Part shown: positions 1-7,688 of the stretch, piece after piece
Layout of the letters: every line of letters starts with the position of its first letter
How positions within the stretch are numbered: position 1 is the stretch's first letter
Source of the DNA: Sporobacter sp963663605
Lineage (GTDB): Bacteria > Bacillota > Clostridia > Oscillospirales > Oscillospiraceae
Length of the DNA: 64,000 bases
Reading direction: 5' to 3'
Assembly (NCBI GenBank): GCA_963663605.2
Contig: CAXXVF010000001.1
Span: forward strand, 1 to 64,000
The notes under the pieces: generated by a model
Database searches by the model: none
Told to the model about the DNA's origin: nothing
Seen by the model: only the letters and a program-made list of their open reading frames with translations
Translations under genes and position numbers: made by a program

Positions 1-74
1 CAGATAAAAAATATGGACGAAATATGTCGGCGAAAAATGCTGTGCGCAGGCATCGGCACGGCCTGCCGCAATCA

Positions 75-113
75 GCATATAATGTTATGCGAGACGTAAG
101 TGCAAAACGTCTC
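75..113. repeat. Two short inverted repeats in leading intergenic DNA
   Basis: The first 456 bases hold no gene that I can support. Two adjacent inverted repeats are visible: GCATA/TATGC at 75-79 and 86-90, and GAGACGT/ACGTCTC at 91-97 and 107-113. Together with the terminator at 201-236 they could be the 3' part of a transcript entering from the left, either an mRNA tail or a small RNA. No function can be assigned. Confidence 0.3.
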
Positions 114-200
114 ATGTTAAAAAGACATAAACGTCGAGCATACTGCCTTAACGACAATATTATTCCCATCGATATGATTACCCTCCTCAATAAGTTTTGA

Positions 201-236
201 CCTCCCGAAATGGCTTGCCAGAGCGGGAGGTTTTTT
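201..236 (+). terminator. Intrinsic terminator of an upstream transcript
   Basis: A CCTCCCG/CGGGAGG stem (201-207, 224-230) with a 16-nt loop is followed by six Ts. It ends whatever transcript enters the window from the left. Confidence 0.75.
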
Positions 237-254
237 ATGGGTGGTTTTTATAAG

Positions 255-283
255 TTTACCTGAAAAATTAAAATATTTATAAT
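255..283 (+). promoter_or_regulatory. Sigma-A type promoter for the Band 7 gene
   Basis: TTTACC (255-260) and TATAAT (278-283) are separated by 17 bp. Transcription from about position 290 would give a leader of roughly 165 nt before the start chosen at 457. The leader contains a small GCCGT/ACGGC hairpin at about 332-346. Confidence 0.6.
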
Positions 284-456
284 ATCTCATGAATATACAT
301 AATGCGTACTGGACAAACAGGCCTTGATGTCCATAGCCGTATAAAACGGCAATGCCGCGTAGGGCTAAAGTATTCGATCAAAACGCGTTCCGATCAGTCT
401 TTTATCAATGCCGTATTCGGCATGTTTTGATCTGTGATCCGGAGGAGGACAATTTC

Positions 457-1350
457 GTGTACATTATAATAATTCCGGCAGCGGCTGTAGTTTGTGCTTT
501 TATTATTGCCGGTTTCAGAATCACACGGCCAATACACATGGGCGTCATCGAAACATTCGGTATTTACACCCGGTTTATCAAACCGGGACTGCACTGGATC
601 GTGCCGGGTATCCAGAAGCTTCATACCGTCCGGGTTACCGAACAGACGCTGAATCTGGACCCGCAGGTAATCACAACAAACGACAACATGAAAGTGATTG
701 CCGATGCGCATATTTACATAAGAGTCAGGCCGGATGAAATGAGCGTTAAAGCGTCGCTGTATAACGCGTACAACTGTATCGACCAAACGGTCGATATTGC
801 GCGGACGACACTTCGCAATATCATCGCGACGATGCCGCTCCGGCGCGTTTGCGGCGAACGGGAGCAAATCGGCGACCAGATGTGCCGGGTACTGAAGCCG
901 GTTACGGAGTATTGGGGTGTTGAGATTGTCCGATGCCAAATGAAGGAGATCGAAATCCCGAAAGACGTCCAGGAAATAATGCAAAAAATCGTCAGGGCTG
1001 AAAATGAAAAAGTAGCCGCTTCCGATTTTGCTGCTGCGGCTGAAATAAACGCGGACGGCATAAAGCGCGCTGAAATCAAAAAAGCCGAAGGTGCAAAACA
1101 GGCCAGGATTTTGCAGGCGGAAGCTGAGGCAAAGGCCATCCGGCTCATTTGCGAAGCTGCTCAGCAGTATTTTGTTGGGAACGCGCAGGCTTACAGGGTT
1201 GTCGAAGCAGCAGAAAGGGCTTTGAAAGACAACGCAAAGGTTGTATTCCAGGATGCCGGTCTGTTCGATATGCTCAGGCAAAGCGACGCTTCCGGCATAA
1301 TAGAAAAAATCGCCGGAAACGACGGTGAAAAAACGGAACAGACCGAGTAA
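457..1350 (+). CDS. SPFH/Band 7 (prohibitin/stomatin-type) membrane protein
   Basis: About 297 residues. The first 20 residues form one hydrophobic N-terminal segment, followed by the SPFH domain (roughly residues 25-200; the stretch GVIETFGIYTRFIKPGLHWI is typical) and an Ala/Glu/Lys-rich coiled coil (about 185-245). Such proteins oligomerise on the cytoplasmic membrane and organise microdomains or control membrane proteases; the partner cannot be told here because no NfeD gene is adjacent. The start is GTG at 457, placed 9 nt after GGAGG at 441-446; the open frame extends upstream to 352, but that part has no ribosome-binding site and precedes the hydrophobic segment. The gene is monocistronic and ends before a shared terminator. 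Confidence 0.85.
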   Translation: MYIIIIPAAAVVCAFIIAGFRITRPIHMGVIETFGIYTRFIKPGLHWIVPGIQKLHTVRVTEQTLNLDPQVITTNDNMKVIADAHIYIRVRPDEMSVKASLYNAYNCIDQTVDIARTTLRNIIATMPLRRVCGEREQIGDQMCRVLKPVTEYWGVEIVRCQMKEIEIPKDVQEIMQKIVRAENEKVAASDFAAAAEINADGIKRAEIKKAEGAKQARILQAEAEAKAIRLICEAAQQYFVGNAQAYRVVEAAERALKDNAKVVFQDAGLFDMLRQSDASGIIEKIAGNDGEKTEQTE

Positions 1351-1386
1351 AGGGATTATTGATTTGAACAGGATATTATGCAAAAC

Positions 1387-1415
1387 GAAAACCGCCCGAA
1401 AGGGCGGTTTTTTCG
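1387..1415 (+). terminator. Intrinsic terminator, probably bidirectional
   Basis: ACCGCCC-GAAA-GGGCGGT (1391-1408) is flanked by an A-run on the left and a T-run on the right. It can terminate the Band 7 gene and also the convergent XRE-regulator gene. Confidence 0.8.
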
Positions 1416-1434
1416 TTGAAGTATGAACAGTGTG

Positions 1435-2082
1435 CTACTGGGCAGAATGCTTTTTATAACGGTTTAATAATTCGTTTTTTTTATTCTTAAGTTGTTTTTG
1501 AAAGATGTACCACAAAACAATAAGCACCTGCAAGACGGCGCCGACGGCGAAAACCAGCTGGACGTTGTAAAACGGCAGGAAGACATAAACGCAAACGATA
1601 AGCGACCACATCAATCCGCTGACAGAAAAAAAGCGGGGAATGAGACTCCACCAAAGCCTGGTCAATACAACGGTGATAATAAAACTGACGGGAATCGCGC
1701 CTATAAAGAAATACCAGGCCCAGTCCAGCGCCGGGGCAAAAACACGAATAGCCGTGTATGCAACCGTAGCGATGAGCCATGCAAGACCGACGGAAAGCAG
1801 CAGTATAACCACCCGGTCTTTATTCGTGTTTACGGAAGGTAAAGGCAGCGGCGCGTTTTCGCTGATGAGGTCATTGACTGTTACATTGAACAATTCGGCA
1901 AGAAGCGTCAGGACATAGATATCCGGTACGCCCTCCGCGCGCTCCCACTTTGAAATAGACTTATCGGAATATGAAATACACCCGGCAAGTTCCGATTGTG
2001 TCATATTATGAAGCTTTCGGTAGTGCGCCATATTTGCGGCGATCCTTTGCCGTAAGAGTATCTCCTTGCTGCCTTTGCTCAT
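1435..2082 (-). CDS. XRE-family regulator with C-terminal membrane domain
   Basis: 215 residues. Residues about 10-70 are a Cro/C1-type helix-turn-helix (QSELAGCISYSDKSISKWER is a textbook XRE recognition segment). Residues 90-200 contain four hydrophobic helices with a short basic tail. Membrane-anchored XRE regulators of this layout are common in Clostridia, and usually act locally; no obvious target operator was found. The gene stands alone, divergent from the DegV gene, with about 240 bp between them that hold the DegV promoter. Confidence 0.82.
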   Translation of the reverse strand: MSKGSKEILLRQRIAANMAHYRKLHNMTQSELAGCISYSDKSISKWERAEGVPDIYVLTLLAELFNVTVNDLISENAPLPLPSVNTNKDRVVILLLSVGLAWLIATVAYTAIRVFAPALDWAWYFFIGAIPVSFIITVVLTRLWWSLIPRFFSVSGLMWSLIVCVYVFLPFYNVQLVFAVGAVLQVLIVLWYIFQKQLKNKKNELLNRYKKHSAQ

Positions 2083-2176
2083 GCGTCACCTCGTATACTC
2101 CACCGGGAGTAGAATGGCGCCGGCCAACTCTACTGGCGAACGTATATACAATAGAATGAAAAAAATGAAAAGTAGG

Positions 2177-2205
2177 TTGGAACCGGCGGACTTTTTGGGT
2201 ATAAT
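2177..2205 (+). promoter_or_regulatory. Sigma-A type promoter for the DegV operon
   Basis: TTGGAA (2177-2182) and TATAAT (2200-2205) are spaced by exactly 17 bp. The transcript would begin near 2212. Confidence 0.7.
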
Positions 2206-2239
2206 ATACACAGCATATGCTGATGCATCACGTACACTG

Positions 2240-2275
2240 CGGCTGAAGGTTCCTATACATACCTTTCTTCAGCCG
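2240..2275 (+). other. Hairpin in the DegV 5' leader
   Basis: CGGCTGAA (2240-2247) pairs with TTCAGCCG (2268-2275), and inner GGT/ACC pairs extend the stem. There is no T-tract, so it is not a terminator. It may stabilise the mRNA or act as a regulatory element; I recognise no riboswitch class. Confidence 0.4.
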
Positions 2276-2322
2276 GGAAAAGCGTCATATGACACTATTT
2301 TTATTTAGCTGGAGGACTGAAA

Positions 2323-3210
2323 TTGGGAGATTATAAATTAACGTGCAGCTCAACGGCAGACATGCCGGCATCATACCTTGCGGAAAAGGACATCCCGTTT
2401 ATCTGCTACCATTTTGAGATGGACGGCAGGGAATATCCGGATGACCTTGGCAAATCGATCTCTTTCGATGAGTTTTATAATAGAATCGATGCCGGATCGA
2501 TGCCGGTCACATCCCAAATAAATGTTGAAGAGTTTATCCGGTTCTTTGAGCCGCTTTTATCGGCGGGGAACGATATCGTGCACGTTGAAATGTCTTCCGG
2601 TATTTCGGGTACATTCAACTCGGCTCGGATTGCCAGGGAAGAACTGAAGGAAAAATACCCGGAGCGCACGATTTACCTTGTCGATTCGCTGGGAGCATCC
2701 TCCGGTTTCGGTTTACTCGTTGACACGGCGTATGAAAAGAAAAACGCCGGCGCGTCAGCGGAAGAGCTTTATACCTGGCTTGAAGAGAACAAGCTGAATC
2801 TGCATCACTGGTTTTTCTCATCAGACTTGAAGCATTACAAACGAGGCGGCAGGATTTCCTCAACGTCGGCCGCACTTGGGACACTCCTTAATATCTGTCC
2901 CCTCATGAACATGAACAGCAAAGGGGAATTGATACCGCGGGAGAAGATAAGAGGCAAAAAGCATGTCATTCAGGAGACCGTCGGCAAGATGCGCCAGTTC
3001 GCGCAAAATGGGGCAAACTATTCCGGTAAGTGCTTTATTTCTCATTCGGCCCGTCCGGATGATGCCCAAACAGTTGCGCAGCTGATTGAAGCCGAATTCA
3101 AGGATATAAACGGTAAAATACAAATTAGCAGTATCGGCACTGTTGTCGGCTCGCATACGGGTCCGGGTACGGTCGCGCTGTTCTTCTGGGGTGACAAGCG
3201 AACGGATTAG
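2323..3210 (+). CDS. DegV family fatty-acid-binding protein (FakB-like)
   Basis: 295 residues, the usual DegV length. The N-terminal pattern TCSSTADMP, the segment TSQINVEEF and SSGISGT around residue 90 are conserved DegV features lining the fatty acid pocket. In Firmicutes these proteins present exogenous fatty acids to the kinase FakA for phosphorylation; no fakA is in the window. The start is TTG at 2323, 7 nt after GGAGG (2311-2315). The gene is followed after 21 bp by a PAP2-like membrane protein, so the two form an operon that may link lipid uptake with phospholipid turnover; this link is inference. Confidence 0.88.
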   Translation: MGDYKLTCSSTADMPASYLAEKDIPFICYHFEMDGREYPDDLGKSISFDEFYNRIDAGSMPVTSQINVEEFIRFFEPLLSAGNDIVHVEMSSGISGTFNSARIAREELKEKYPERTIYLVDSLGASSGFGLLVDTAYEKKNAGASAEELYTWLEENKLNLHHWFFSSDLKHYKRGGRISSTSAALGTLLNICPLMNMNSKGELIPREKIRGKKHVIQETVGKMRQFAQNGANYSGKCFISHSARPDDAQTVAQLIEAEFKDINGKIQISSIGTVVGSHTGPGTVALFFWGDKRTD

Positions 3211-3231
3211 TCACATTTACGGAGGTTTAAA

Positions 3232-3822
3232 TTGTTAAAGCAGCATATAGCAAAGATCATCAGAGTTGTCACGGTACCGCCCGTTATGGCACTGCTGCTA
3301 CTCATAACATTATTTTTTACCAAGGAGGGCTTCTTCGGCAATACACTCAATCTTACACTGGCGATTATTTTTCTCGTGGTTCTGCCGATTCTGGCTTATC
3401 CGCTGCAGCCGTTTGTCCCCTTTTACAAGGACAAGGGACGGGACGGACAGCGCAGCCTGGCAATGTGGATGGCAAGCGCCGGATATATCCTTGGCATCAT
3501 AACGGCGATTTTTCTGCCCGTTTCGGATTATCTGCTCATCATCTATCTGACCTATTTGTTGTCGGGCATTTCACTTGTATTGCTCAACAAGGTTTTTAAG
3601 ATCAAGGCCAGCGGGCATGCCTGCGGCGTTGCCGGACCAATATTTTCGCTGATTTACTTCATCGGCCCATGGCTGTTGTTCGGTATTCTTATTCTGGCCG
3701 CCGTATTCTGGGCCAGCCTGAGCATGAAAAGACATGATAAAGTGGAACTTCTGATCGGAACGACGGTGCCGACCTATGCGCTATTGCTGGCTTTTCTGAT
3801 AGTGATCGGGTTTAATCACTGA
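3232..3822 (+). CDS. PAP2-like integral membrane phosphatase
   Basis: 196 residues with about six hydrophobic helices. The segment ASGHACGVAGP near residue 127 resembles the SGH signature of PAP2 phosphatases, and SMKRHDK near residue 165 may be a degenerate third motif; the first KxxxxxxRP motif is not clearly visible. Members of this superfamily remove phosphate from phosphatidic acid, undecaprenyl pyrophosphate or related lipids at the membrane. TTG start at 3232 follows GGAGG at 3221-3225. It is co-transcribed with the DegV gene. Because one motif is unclear, catalytic activity is not assured. Confidence 0.65.
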   Translation: MLKQHIAKIIRVVTVPPVMALLLLITLFFTKEGFFGNTLNLTLAIIFLVVLPILAYPLQPFVPFYKDKGRDGQRSLAMWMASAGYILGIITAIFLPVSDYLLIIYLTYLLSGISLVLLNKVFKIKASGHACGVAGPIFSLIYFIGPWLLFGILILAAVFWASLSMKRHDKVELLIGTTVPTYALLLAFLIVIGFNH

Positions 3823-3923
3823 CGGCCGAACGGCTCTTATTATGCATATAAAACATATTATCACTTTTTTGACTGCATTGTCGAGCATTTCGGCGCTTCA
3901 AATATGAATAAAAAATGAATTTT

Positions 3924-3970
3924 GACGGCATAATGACTTCCGTTGCAAAACGAGGAATCATTAAGCCGTC
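3924..3970. repeat. Long imperfect palindrome/hairpin
   Basis: GACGGC-A-TAATGA (3924-3936) pairs with TCATTA-A-GCCGTC (3958-3970), and inner TTCC/GGAA and GTT/AAC pairs continue the stem almost to the loop. The 270-bp gap in which it lies has no other gene before the small ORF at 4093. There is no T-tract. It could be a transcript-stabilising hairpin, a protein-binding palindrome or a decayed miniature element. Confidence 0.5.
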
Positions 3971-4032
3971 ATATATTTCCGCAAAAAACACTGGTTTGCA
4001 GCACATTTTACAATTATTTAACAACATTTCGG

Positions 4033-4061
4033 TTGATTTCGACAATGTGTTCGTGTATACT
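4033..4061 (+). promoter_or_regulatory. Sigma-A type promoter for a 24-codon gene
   Basis: TTGATT (4033-4038) and TATACT (4056-4061) are spaced by 17 bp. Predicted transcription starts near 4068, 25 nt ahead of the small ORF. Confidence 0.7.
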
Positions 4062-4092
4062 TAAAACAAATAAAAAGGAAAGGAGCGATTAA

Positions 4093-4167
4093 ATGAATAT
4101 AAACAGAATCGAAGATATCGACGATTTGATCTTCCGGGACGAAGAGTATTCGGTAAGCGAGAAGTAA
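4093..4167 (+). CDS. Free-standing 24-residue acidic peptide
   Basis: ATG at 4093 is preceded by AAAGGAG at 4079-4085, and the frame ends at TAA 4165-4167. The peptide begins MNINRIEDIDDL and ends EEYSVSEK, with eight acidic and three basic residues and no hydrophobic stretch long enough for a membrane or signal segment. Promoter, ribosome-binding site, ORF and intrinsic terminator sit in about 150 bp, so the unit seems built to express this peptide or a small RNA of about 140 nt. No modification or export genes are next to it. Function unknown; a dual-function RNA is possible. Confidence 0.55.
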   Translation: MNINRIEDIDDLIFRDEEYSVSEK

Positions 4168-4180
4168 AAAACCGACGAAG

Positions 4181-4208
4181 CCAGGGTGAAAATCCCTGGG
4201 ATTTTTTT
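4181..4208 (+). terminator. Terminator of the small-peptide unit
   Basis: CCAGGG/CCCTGG (4181-4186, 4194-4199) with a 7-nt loop is followed by ATTTTTTT. Confidence 0.8.
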
Positions 4209-4264
4209 GCCCTTTTATGCCTGCTTATACAAACGGGCGGCAAATAATGTGTTTTTAATAGCAT

Positions 4265-4297
4265 CGGATCAGCGTTCAGACTGCGATCCGTTTTTTT
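4265..4297 (+). terminator. Second rightward terminator
   Basis: CGGATC/GATCCG (4265-4270, 4285-4290) is followed by seven Ts. It backs up the preceding terminator and protects the convergent hydrolase gene from read-through. Confidence 0.7.
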
Positions 4298-4306
4298 AAT
4301 ATTCTT

Positions 4307-5245
4307 TTAACTCCCCGGCGCCCTCAACTGCACCCAACGAAGGACATCGCTGTAAACCTCCTGACGGTTCGTCTCATTGAGCACCTCATGGCGCGCGCCA
4401 TCATACAGTTTGAATGTCACGTCATGAAGGCCTGCTTTGGTAAAGAGGTCACGGACTTTCCCCGCGCCTTTACCATAATTGCCGACGGGGTCTTCCGAGC
4501 CGGAAATAAAAAGAACCGGCAGGGTCTTACGTATCCCGGCGATGTTTTTCTCCTTTTCAATGAATTTGATGCCGCTGAGCATATCATGGAACATACCGGC
4601 GCTCGGTACGAAACCGCAGGCGTCGTCCGATAAGTACCGGTCAACGAGTTCACTGTCGCGTGAAAGCCAGTCGCGCGGTGTGCGGCGCTGGGGTATGCGC
4701 CTGTTATATGAGCCGAACGACAGGCGGTCGAGCCGGACGCTCTGTCTGTCGGCGCCAAAGAGTTTTTTTTCGGCCGCAGCGATGATGAGGCCGGTATTTA
4801 CGAGGAGCATTGGGTTGTATCCGGTCCCGCTTAGGATACAGCCTGCGAGCAGATCGGGGTGCCTGATGATGAAGGTTTGGGCTAAGAAGCTGCCCATGGA
4901 ATGCCCCAGCAAGAAGTGCGGGGACGTCGGATATCGCGCATGCGATTCTTCATGCAGCCGGAGCATATCGCTGACGGCTGTATCCCAGCCGTTCTTATCT
5001 GAAAAAATGCCCCTTTGCGTTTCGCCGGACGTTTGGCCATGCCCCAGATGATCGTTGCCAATGACGATAAAACCGTTTTCGGCCATAAAACGGGCGAAGG
5101 CGTCATACCGTGCGATATGTTCGGAAATGCCATGAGCGATCTGTAAAACGGCCGTGACCTTTTCGTCGTCCGGGAGCCACTGCATGACATGCAGTCTGCT
5201 TTTGGCGTCTGTTGAATCCATATAGAAAGCATTGAGGCGGGACAT
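4307..5245 (-). CDS. Alpha/beta hydrolase, monoacylglycerol-lipase/lysophospholipase type
   Basis: 312 residues of the serine aminopeptidase S33 (Hydrolase_4) family. The nucleophile elbow is GHSMGS with Ser116; the oxyanion segment is QIAHGISEH near residue 36; SGSEDPVG near residue 250 supplies the acid and DGARHEV near residue 285 the histidine. No signal peptide is present, so it acts in the cytoplasm, probably on monoacylglycerols or lysophospholipids; substrate is inferred from family only. Start ATG at 5245 has AAGGAG 8 nt upstream. The gene is divergent from queH and its 5' end lies within the queH promoter region. Confidence 0.85.
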   Translation of the reverse strand: MSRLNAFYMDSTDAKSRLHVMQWLPDDEKVTAVLQIAHGISEHIARYDAFARFMAENGFIVIGNDHLGHGQTSGETQRGIFSDKNGWDTAVSDMLRLHEESHARYPTSPHFLLGHSMGSFLAQTFIIRHPDLLAGCILSGTGYNPMLLVNTGLIIAAAEKKLFGADRQSVRLDRLSFGSYNRRIPQRRTPRDWLSRDSELVDRYLSDDACGFVPSAGMFHDMLSGIKFIEKEKNIAGIRKTLPVLFISGSEDPVGNYGKGAGKVRDLFTKAGLHDVTFKLYDGARHEVLNETNRQEVYSDVLRWVQLRAPGS

Positions 5246-5264
5246 GGAAAATCAGCTCCTTGTA

Positions 5265-5273
5265 TGTTATAAT
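5265..5273 (+). promoter_or_regulatory. Extended -10 promoter for queH
   Basis: TGTTATAAT (5265-5273) is a perfect extended -10 element; no good -35 box is seen. The leader would be about 42 nt and shows no preQ1 riboswitch. Confidence 0.5.
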
Positions 5274-5321
5274 GTTTTGGCGTATTTTGTGTTATTCCGG
5301 ATTTTAAAAGGAGGGGCGGTT

Positions 5322-5948
5322 ATGAACGTGAATTACCAGCGCGTGCTTGATAAAACGCTTGAAGATCTGACACGCCGTGGTGAAGCGCCGCGCCTTTTAC
5401 TTCACAGCTGCTGCGCGCCCTGCAGCGCGTATGTGCTTGAGTATCTTTCGGAATACTTTGAGATCACAATATTGTTTTTTAACCCGAATATTTACCCGGA
5501 AAGCGAGTTTACAAAGCGCGTAACCGAGCAGCGGGCGTTTATCAGCGCCATGAAGACAAAACATCCCGTCCAAATAATTGTCGAGGATTACAGGCCGTCG
5601 GAATTCTACGATATCGCTTCCGGACTGGAAGACGTGCCGGAGGGCGGCGCGCGCTGCCTGAAATGCTACAGGCTCCGCCTGGAGGAGACGGCAAAGCGCG
5701 CGCGTGAACTCGGGTTTGACTACTTCACCACAACGCTGTCCGTCAGTCCGCATAAGAATGCCGGGGCATTAAACCGTATCGGCGACGAGCTGGCCAGCGC
5801 GTACGGCGTTCGTCATCTCAATGCCGATTTCAAAAAGAAAAACGGGTATAAACGCTCGGTTGAGCTCTCGCATCAATACGGTCTGTACCGTCAGGACTAT
5901 TGCGGGTGCGTCTATTCGCTCAATGCGCGGCGGGAACAAATGGAATAA
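5322..5948 (+). CDS. queH: Epoxyqueuosine reductase QueH
   Basis: 208 residues, DUF208 family. The pattern LLHSCCAPCS near residue 25 holds the CC..C cluster-binding cysteines, and the CLKC (near residue 110) and YCGC (near 195) motifs provide the remaining ligands. QueH reduces epoxyqueuosine to queuosine in tRNA, the last step of the pathway, replacing QueG in many Firmicutes. Start ATG 5322 follows AAAAGGAGG; the frame is open from 5232 but upstream residues lack family similarity and would precede the promoter. The next gene encodes the queuosine-precursor transporter QueT, which fits a salvage unit. Confidence 0.92.
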   Translation: MNVNYQRVLDKTLEDLTRRGEAPRLLLHSCCAPCSAYVLEYLSEYFEITILFFNPNIYPESEFTKRVTEQRAFISAMKTKHPVQIIVEDYRPSEFYDIASGLEDVPEGGARCLKCYRLRLEETAKRARELGFDYFTTTLSVSPHKNAGALNRIGDELASAYGVRHLNADFKKKNGYKRSVELSHQYGLYRQDYCGCVYSLNARREQME

Positions 5949-5977
5949 CGTACCTTTATACGCAATCGACAGTTCTC

Positions 5978-6007
5978 TTGTTGTATTTTAATACAAGCTG
6001 CTATAAT
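5978..6007 (+). promoter_or_regulatory. Promoter for queT-galU
   Basis: TTGTTG (5978-5983) and TATAAT (6002-6007) are 18 bp apart. A perfect TTGTAT/ATACAA palindrome (5981-5996) overlaps the -35 box and spacer and may be a repressor site. No preQ1 aptamer is visible in the 31-nt leader. Confidence 0.55.
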
Positions 6008-6038
6008 ATGTAAATGATTTTATTTGCCGAGGTAAGAA

Positions 6039-6578
6039 ATGATATCCAACAGTATTACTTTGAGAAAAATCGCTTTCGCCGCCGTCGTTGCAGGCGTATA
6101 CGCGACGCTTACGATGGCGCTTGCGCCGATCAGCTACGGACCCGTTCAGTTCCGGATATCCGAGGTGCTTTGTATCCTGCCGTTTTTTTTCCCGTTTTCC
6201 GTATGGGGATTATTCGTCGGCTGTGTTATTGCAAACCTTTTAAGCGCCTATGGACTGCTGGATATTGTATTCGGGTCTTTTGCGACATTATTGGCCGCGC
6301 TGTGCATGATGGCGTTCGGTCTCCGGGGAAAGGGGAGTGCGTTCAGGAAGGCGCTGGCCTGCCTGCCGCCCGTCGTCATAAACGGCGTCGTTGTCGGCGC
6401 GCTGATCGCCTACGCTACAACGCAGACTATGGAAGTGTTCTGGCCGGCGTTTTTATCGAACAGCCTCTGGGTAGGGTTCGGGGAACTCGTCGTTCTCTTT
6501 GCGCTCGGGCTGCCGGCGATGATCTTTCTGCCCCGGACCGGATTTTTCAAAAGCCTGAAACGCATATATTCACAATAA
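6039..6578 (+). CDS. queT: Queuosine precursor ECF transporter S component QueT
   Basis: 179 residues with five to six membrane helices. The segment YGPVQFRISEVLCILPFF near residue 33 is the diagnostic QueT/QrtT-type signature. It binds preQ1, queuine or a related base and works with the shared ECF energising module, which is not in the window. Start ATG 6039 is preceded by GAGGT. It lies 90 bp after queH, so uptake and the last modification step are side by side, and 26 bp before galU. Confidence 0.88.
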   Translation: MISNSITLRKIAFAAVVAGVYATLTMALAPISYGPVQFRISEVLCILPFFFPFSVWGLFVGCVIANLLSAYGLLDIVFGSFATLLAALCMMAFGLRGKGSAFRKALACLPPVVINGVVVGALIAYATTQTMEVFWPAFLSNSLWVGFGELVVLFALGLPAMIFLPRTGFFKSLKRIYSQ

Positions 6579-6604
6579 GACAAAATCAGTCAGGAGGACG
6601 ATTC

Positions 6605-7480
6605 ATGAAAGTCACGAAAGCCGTCATTCCGGCGGCCGGGCTCGGTACGCGTATGCTTCCCGCGACAAAAACGATACCAAAGGAAATGCTTCCGCTGGTG
6701 GACAAGCCCGTCATCCAATACATCATTGAGGAGGCGGTCGAGGCCGGTATAGAAGACATCCTCGTCGTCACCAACCGGGCTAAATCCGCCATGGACGACT
6801 ATTTCGATTATCATCCCGAGCTCGAGCAACGGCTCATGCAAAACAATAAACTAAAAGAGGTCGATGTTGTGCGCTGTACGGCCGACCTTGCCAATATCTT
6901 TTATGTCCGCCAGAAAGAAACGAAGGGGCTCGGGCACGCCATTTGGCGCGCGAAGCGCTTTGTCGGCAGTGAACCGTTCGCCGTGCTTTTAGGCGACGAT
7001 ATCATGATGGCGAAAACGCCCGTCACAAAACAGCTGGTCGACGCGGCCGAAAAATACGGCGCGAGCGCCGTCGGCACGCAGGCGGTTTCCGATGAAGCAA
7101 TCTCAAAATATTCGTCCCTTAAAGTGTCGCCGCTGGAAGAACGTATTTTCAGTGTCAGCGATATGAATGAAAAGCCGACGCTCTCAGAAAAGTTCTCCAA
7201 TTATGCGATTTTGGGTCGCTACGTCCTGACAAGCGATATTTTTGATATTTTAGAGAACACGCCGCCCGGCTACGGCGGTGAGATCCAGCTCACCGACGGG
7301 CTGAAAACGCTGTGCAAACGCGCCCCGATGGTTGCCGTCGATTTTGAAGGCCGCCGGTACGATACGGGCAACCTGCAGGGATTTCTGGAAGCGACGATCG
7401 ATTTTGCCCTGGCCAGCGGGGAGATAGGTCCGTGGCTCAAAGAGTTTATCAAAAACAAAGCAAAAAACTTTAATACATAA
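6605..7480 (+). CDS. galU: UTP--glucose-1-phosphate uridylyltransferase
   Basis: 291 residues. The N-terminal AVIPAAGLGTRMLPATKTIP is the nucleotide-binding signature, followed by KEMLPLVDKP, LLGDDI near residue 132 and GYGGEIQLTDGL near residue 220. The enzyme makes UDP-glucose for glycolipids, polysaccharides and galactose metabolism. Start ATG 6605 follows AGGAGG by 8 nt. A longer open frame begins at 6014 but that part is only an alternative frame of queT. It ends the queT transcript at a strong terminator. Confidence 0.93.
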   Translation: MKVTKAVIPAAGLGTRMLPATKTIPKEMLPLVDKPVIQYIIEEAVEAGIEDILVVTNRAKSAMDDYFDYHPELEQRLMQNNKLKEVDVVRCTADLANIFYVRQKETKGLGHAIWRAKRFVGSEPFAVLLGDDIMMAKTPVTKQLVDAAEKYGASAVGTQAVSDEAISKYSSLKVSPLEERIFSVSDMNEKPTLSEKFSNYAILGRYVLTSDIFDILENTPPGYGGEIQLTDGLKTLCKRAPMVAVDFEGRRYDTGNLQGFLEATIDFALASGEIGPWLKEFIKNKAKNFNT

Positions 7481-7488
7481 TATCAAGA

Positions 7489-7519
7489 CCGCCTCAAAGA
7501 TGAATTGAGGCGGTTTTTT
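7489..7519 (+). terminator. Terminator after galU
   Basis: CCGCCTCAA/TTGAGGCGG (7489-7497, 7505-7513) is followed by six Ts. Confidence 0.88.
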
Positions 7520-7615
7520 CAGGAAATTGTAATACTTAGTGTGTTGTTGTGCATATTGGCAAAATTCAAGACGGCGTCTTTTGCGGATACGTCAATGCCG
7601 TAATCGCTAAATTTG

Positions 7616-7644
7616 TTGATTTGACGGTGATTATAGAATATAAT
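7616..7644 (+). promoter_or_regulatory. Promoter of the flavoprotein/NuoF-like/NuoG-GltD operon
   Basis: TTGATT (7616-7621) and TATAAT (7639-7644) are 17 bp apart. The start of transcription is expected near 7651, about 38 nt before the first start codon. Confidence 0.65.
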
Positions 7645-7688
7645 TAGCAATATTATGTAAATGCTCAAATCATGTGGAGGTAGGACTC

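Noticed and set aside
352..456. Upstream extension of the Band 7 reading frame
   Set aside because: No ribosome-binding site and no similarity before the membrane helix; GTG 457 has GGAGG at proper spacing.
394..1383. Long antisense frame opposite the Band 7 gene
   Set aside because: Composition is that of a shadow frame and no family pattern or SD is present.
5274..6038. preQ1 riboswitch before queH or queT
   Set aside because: Leaders are only about 30-45 nt and lack the conserved preQ1 aptamer sequence.
6014..6604. A 488-residue frame running into galU
   Set aside because: The first 197 codons are only the alternative frame of queT; galU has its own SD and ATG at 6605.
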